This document shows positions 60,301 to 64,000 of a stretch of 64,000 bases of DNA, piece after piece. Within the stretch, counting starts at the first letter, position 1. Each line of letters begins with the position of its first letter. This DNA comes from Alnus glutinosa (taxonomy: Eukaryota; Streptophyta; Magnoliopsida; Fagales; Betulaceae): the NCBI RefSeq assembly GCF_958979055.1, contig NC_084888.1, forward strand, positions 9,657,501-9,721,500. The letters are read 5' to 3'. Below the pieces are notes generated by a model. That model made no database searches. It was not told where the DNA came from and worked only from the letters and a program-made list of their open reading frames with translations. The position numbers and the translations under genes are program-made.

Positions 60301-63300
60301 ACCCTCTCAACAATCCAATCTGAAGACACTGATTCAGGCAACTCAGTTCCTTCAATTACAGCAATTGGATGTACCAACCAAGGCCAACTTTTCTTAGGTT
60401 CCTCTCCAAAATAAGGTATCAATTCCATAGAAGAATAATTCTCATCCCACTTGTAGAAACCAAACTTTTACAAATCTCAACTCCTTCCAAAGAATATTCC
60501 TACACCGACATTCCTGGCCTTCTTTACAACAATCCCACACATTCTTCGTCAAAGTATGAACTGGAATCCCAAACAAACATCCCAAGGAGGACAAGCTTTC
60601 CCCTTCTTCGATACCAATGGCCCATTGTATAGCTTTAGGAACACCCACCTTATCTGTCTCATCAGAGCAAATAATAGCCTTCTTTGCTAACGAACTTCCT
60701 GATGACTTGTCTGTTTCCATCAACCCTTTCACCTGCACCCTTGATTCCACCTTCTCAATCCCTAACCCGTCATCGGCAGACACGCTCAAAACAATGCCCG
60801 GTACCGATGGCCGAACTTCCCTCTTGGTAAACCCATTCTCTTGGGGCTCTTTGGAACTTCGTGGGTTTTGAGAATTGGTATCATTAATTGGGGAAGTCTG
60901 ATTTTTTTTTTTGATAAGTAATTGCAATTTATTAAAAAGCGCAAAGGGGCGCAACCCTTATACACAGAAAGTATACAAGAGAACCCCTAAAAGAAACGAA
61001 CAGAGAATAAATTTAAAAAGTCTACATAATTAAAAACACTCAAACTATGATGGAGCGCTATCCAAAAATATAATGTATTGAGCAACCGCTTCCGTAGCTC
61101 CACCATAGATGTTTCTACATCTTCAAACAGTCGAGCATTCCACTCCCTCCAAATACACCACAGCAAGCACAGAGGAGCTAACCGCCAAGCCTCTTTAGCA
61201 TGACTACATTCAATCGCCTCCCCCCAACTACTCAACAACTCCGACACCGTTCGTGGCATAACCCACTCAACCCCAAATAAAATAAGAACGTAGCTCCAAA
61301 GATCCCGGGCGACCTCGCAGTGAAGCAACAAGTGATCAATAGACTCCCCACTCTTCTTACATAAACAACACCACTCAATTACTATAACATTCCTCTTACA
61401 CAAGTTATCATGCGTCAATATTTTGCCCAAAGCAGCTGACCATACGAAGAAAGCCACCCTTGTTGGAGCCTTAACACGCCAAATATTCTTCCAAGGAAAA
61501 TATGGAACAGATGGGCCATCTTTCCTAATAAGCTCTTCATAGAAGGATCTCACCTCAAATGAACCTTTTTTAGAGGGATTCCACACTAACCTGTCACCCT
61601 CTCCATGTCGAGCCGAAGTGGAGTAAAGTCGATCGAAGAAAGAAAGGACCATATCCATCTCCCAATCCTGGATTTGACGCGTGAAGAGAACATTCCACTG
61701 AATTACACCATTATGAACCACCAAATTATCCGCTACCATCGCATCTTTGTTCTTTACTATACTAAAAAGAGCTGGAAAGCATTGCTTCAAGGATCTATCC
61801 CCACACCACCAATCTTGCCAAAAACTAATATTTGATCAATTCCCCACTTCAAAATGAACAAAATTGCGAAATTTCTCCCACCCCCTCCTTATATGTTTCC
61901 ATACACCCACTCCAAAAGAACCCGAAACCTCTTTCGAGCACCACCTACCCTTTAAACTCTCAAATTTGGCATCAATCACCAAACGCCATAAAGCCTCTCT
62001 CTCCCTACCATATCTCCACCACCACTTACCCAAGAGTGCTCGATTGAATTGGATGAAATTGTGAACTCCCAACCCACCTGCATGCAAAGGTGTACAAATC
62101 TTGTTCCAACAATGATAAGTAATATGTGGGGATGTTGGAGAGCGTACTGTTAATAAGAGTCAACCGGGCACCCTTCGACAAATACATCCGCTTCCAACCC
62201 GCCAACCTCCTTTCCATTTTTTCAATAACGCCATTCCAAATAGAGGTGGACTTGTAAGAAGCACCCAACGGCAAACCCAAGTAGGTCATAGGCAAAGAAG
62301 CAACCCGACATCCAAGAAGATTAGCCAACCTTTCGACATCCTCTAGTCCACCAATTGGAACAATTTCTAATTTTCCTAAATTAATTCTCAAACCAGAAGC
62401 TGCCTCAAAGCATAAGAAGATACATCTCAGATGTCGAATTTGTTCTTCTTGAGCACCACAAAAGATCAATGTGTCATCAGCAAACAGCAGGTGATTCACA
62501 ACTAAGGCCTCGGAATCTCTGGAACCCACTGAGAACCCTGTCAAATTACCCTGATCCAATGCGGCAGTCAGCATCCGACTCAAAGCCTCCATAACCACCA
62601 CAAACAACAGAGGAGAAAGAGGATCTCCTTGTCGCAAACCATGAGAGCTACTTAAAAAACCTGAGCCCACCTCTCCCACTGTTTTAGTTCGGGCTACTTT
62701 TGACTCATTGGACCCAAATACAAGAGGGCCCAAACTAATATTAACCACACCTACATTCACAACGGCCGAATCACACCCTGACGACTTAATTATTGGTCCA
62801 CAAGACTTCTCCATACAATGATCCACTTCATTTTAAAGAGACAATTCAAAATACTTCCCCAAATCAGCCGATAATATCTTCAAGCTATCATCTCCTTCTT
62901 GATTGCCATGAATTCCGGGTAATGCCTTCTTCTCCTTCCATTCTTGTTCTTATGCTTCAAAATTTGCACCTCCTAATTACCCACACTACCCCTGCCTAGA
63001 TTCCCGAATTTGATCCACCATTGAATCCATCTTCATCGGCACAAGTGAAGTAACACTCAATCCCTTCAACGTAGAATGGAGTGAATGTCACAATCGCGTA
63101 TAAATGGTAAATAACCTAATAAGGAAAATATCAACCTAATATAGAAATCCTATATTCTAACAATGGATAAATGCATATGCATACATATCTGCGGCTGTGT
63201 GGAAGGTTATTGGGTTCACCTAAACACACGGTAATGCTCTAGGTTACACATCCAGACATCACCTTAAACCTGGCTCATTTGTAAGCATAGACATGTGCCA

Positions 63301-63954
63301 TACACTTACGTCAAAAGTACTGCCAATAATATCAGACACCTGTAAAGAACTTAGAGAAGCCAACTGCATTGTAAACATGGAAATTCTCACTGTCCTACAA
63401 CAGCCATTTAGCAAGATTGTTTGAATACAAATGGAAAGATAGTAGCATTAATAATTTCAGAATCGAAACTAAAATTCTAAACACTATTTGTAATGTATCT
63501 TACCTGAAGAATTGATTCACGGGTACTCCTGAAATCTGGGTCAGATTGTCTTGAAGGACTTGAGGATAGCACTTCTTTCAAGGCCTTACATGTAAAATAT
63601 AGCATAGTGAACCATTAAAAAATGTTAACAAACAATAGATTTTATTTTTTTTTATTGTACTGAAGAGAACCAGTCCCAAGAAAGTAATCGATTTTTAAAA
63701 AAAAATCAAAAGAGTGCAATCCAAGTATACAAGAAGTATACAAGAGAAACACCTATCAACAGAACGAAATAATACACACGCACGCACTCACACACACAAT
63801 TCCCTAAGAAATTAAGATATACTATGCTGTAGCTCGATTGCATACCACAACTTTGGCCTCATCCTACCACATACCTCTTTAGCTTCATCCCCTTCATTTC
63901 TCAATCTACACAAGACTTGGCAAGCCTTTTTCTCCAGATCCCCGAGCCTGCCAT
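49916..63954 (-). CDS. Coiled-coil protein, C-terminal nine coding exons (5' end outside window)
   Basis: Exons on the minus strand: 63954-63875, 63584-63504, 53801-53730, 53650-53554, 53430-53376, 52201-52073, 52026-51864, 50952-50870 and 50339-49916. They join in phase to give 393 residues ending at a TAA. The visible part starts with [15 protein letters not shown] and continues with long charged heptad-like helices ([58 protein letters not shown]), so an extended coiled coil. The C-terminal 140 residues are disordered, Ser/Gly/Arg-rich, ending [12 protein letters not shown] do not recognise the family. The donor of the exon at 53554 could instead be a few bases earlier in the same phase. 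One intron is 9.7 kb and packed with retroelements. Confidence 0.85.
51356..51390. repeat. Poly(A) tract, 35 A
   Basis: A long A run follows AAAATTAAAAATTAAAA, inside the intron between 50952 and 51864. It may mark the end of a retroinserted sequence, but no element body was recognised. Confidence 0.8.
52330..52800. mobile_element. Possible LTR fragment in coiled-coil gene intron
   Basis: The stretch has a GA-rich block then AAAGCCCAAAATAAAATAAT, the kind of text often seen in plant LTR remnants. No ends, primer site or duplication were identified. Confidence 0.25.
53917..56247 (-). mobile_element. ORF1-only, LINE-tailed non-autonomous retroelement
   Basis: A 13-bp direct repeat GAAAGAAACAAAA flanks it (53904-53916 and 56248-56260). 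On the minus strand it carries a broken frame of about 2 kb. It starts with [20 protein letters not shown] and [20 protein letters not shown], like a plant LINE ORF1/DUF4283 region. It ends with [20 protein letters not shown], a few residues and a TAG stop at 54170. The neighbouring LINE has a matching ORF1 end ([20 protein letters not shown]) followed by endonuclease. Here the stop is followed by about 250 bp and the LINE tail, with no endonuclease or RT. Confidence 0.75.
56645..58518 (-). mobile_element. Non-autonomous LTR retrotransposon
   Basis: One LTR is at 56645-56898 (TGTTAGAG to CTCTAACA); a second, partly lost, runs from 58328 to about 58518. On the minus strand, GTTTGAGGGAGAG next to the LTR at 56898 is a polypurine tract. 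TGGTATTGAAG just outside 58328 is a decayed TGGTATCAGAGC primer site for initiator tRNA. Both LTRs share CTCACAATCCAT, ATTCTAGAAT.TGGACACC. The 1.4-kb interior has no gag or pol. The second LTR's 3' end is interrupted by a LINE. Confidence 0.72.
57000..57540. repeat. Degenerate CCGGCTGAAA minisatellite
   Basis: Irregular repeats of about 20-25 bp built on AACCGGCTGAAAAC or ACTGGCCGAAAC fill this part of the LTR element's interior. The period is not regular and copies are diverged; frames across it only reflect the repeat. Confidence 0.65.
58519..60898 (-). mobile_element. L1-type LINE with RT deleted, endonuclease kept
   Basis: On the minus strand: ORF1 end (60895-60054; finishing [14 protein letters not shown]), then ORF2 start KPKIISWNV with a small gap, endonuclease pieces ([42 protein letters not shown]), then an abrupt join to sequence that belongs after RT ([12 protein letters not shown]), then zf-RVT ([20 protein letters not shown]) and the LINE tail at 58519-58590. 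The RT core is missing. A short LINE insert interrupts it at 58624-58711, and another LINE adjoins at 60902. Confidence 0.8.
58624..58711 (+). mobile_element. 88-bp LINE tail inserted in a LINE
   Basis: A 15-bp duplication AATGGAGAAAAAGGA (58609-58623 and 58712-58726) flanks an insert made only of the LINE 3' end: CTTGTATACTTCCTGTGTAC, TTGCGCTTTGCGCTTTTT, TTACTCATC and oligo(A). Its orientation is opposite to the host LINE. Confidence 0.92.
60902..63080 (-). mobile_element. L1-type LINE with endonuclease deleted, RT kept
   Basis: On the minus strand from about 63080: ORF1-like text, then a direct join near 62650 into RT at [16 protein letters not shown] (motif B) and [10 protein letters not shown] (motif C, intact), followed by GGRLTL-like region, [13 protein letters not shown] and zf-RVT ([38 protein letters not shown]). 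It ends in the LINE tail and oligo(A) at 60912-60902. The endonuclease and first RT half are gone. The 5' limit is uncertain; no target duplication was found. Confidence 0.8.
63690..63760 (-). mobile_element. LINE tail remnant near right edge
   Basis: It contains AGTATACAAGAAGTATACAAGAG and GAGTGCAATCC, the plus-strand view of the LINE tail block, next to a short A run. It lies in the intron between the coiled-coil exons at 63584 and 63875. Confidence 0.6.
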
Positions 63955-64000
63955 CTGCAAAAGGAAAAATTAAACAAATAAAAAAAATCATTAAGAAGCA

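Overview
The window is plant nuclear DNA, most likely from a woody eudicot. Genes have many short exons with GT..AG introns, intergenic DNA is AT-rich, and L1-type LINEs, foldback MULEs, MITEs, SINE and LTR remnants are dense. The LINE proteins resemble those of oak, walnut and chestnut relatives, so Fagales is possible, but that is a guess.

Host genes, left to right: the last exon of a SWIB-domain gene (1046-1210, +); an alpha/beta-hydrolase with seven coding exons (6764-3265, -); an intronless P-class PPR gene (10619-9219, -); a tRNA (guanine-N7)-methyltransferase with eight exons (11658-17533, +); a glycine/proline-rich XYPPX protein (25085-26225, +); a DUF1005 protein (34651-36493, +); tubulin-folding cofactor A (44094-38257, -); and the 3' nine coding exons of an unrecognised coiled-coil protein that runs off the right edge (63954-49916, -). 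From memory, the hydrolase, tRNA methyltransferase, Gly/Pro-rich and DUF1005 genes match the neighbouring Arabidopsis loci At5g17670, At5g17660, At5g17650 and At5g17640, so this looks like a conserved microsyntenic block.

Most of the remaining sequence is mobile DNA, much of it inside introns. The tRNA methyltransferase's last intron holds a 1.3-kb foldback MULE with long terminal inverted repeats around a GC-rich ~170-bp tandem array. A LINE sits inside a solo LTR between 17607 and 20629. The TBCA second intron holds a small LTR element with a recognisable primer-binding site, a 102-bp 5'-truncated LINE and a larger LINE. A 9.7-kb intron of the coiled-coil gene holds a nest of LINE derivatives and an LTR element. 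These include a 2.3-kb element that keeps only the LINE first open reading frame and the LINE 3' tail, framed by a 13-bp target duplication.

The most unusual item is a 114-bp insertion in a hydrolase intron: a 5S rRNA sequence with an internal deletion, fused to the LINE-type 3' tail and flanked by 10-bp duplications. Other points of note are a head-to-head MITE dimer filling nearly all of the short bidirectional promoter between the PPR and tRNA methyltransferase genes, and a probable TBCA 5' UTR exon lying between two hAT-like inverted arms. Exon boundaries were derived by hand from splice consensus, phase and protein continuity.
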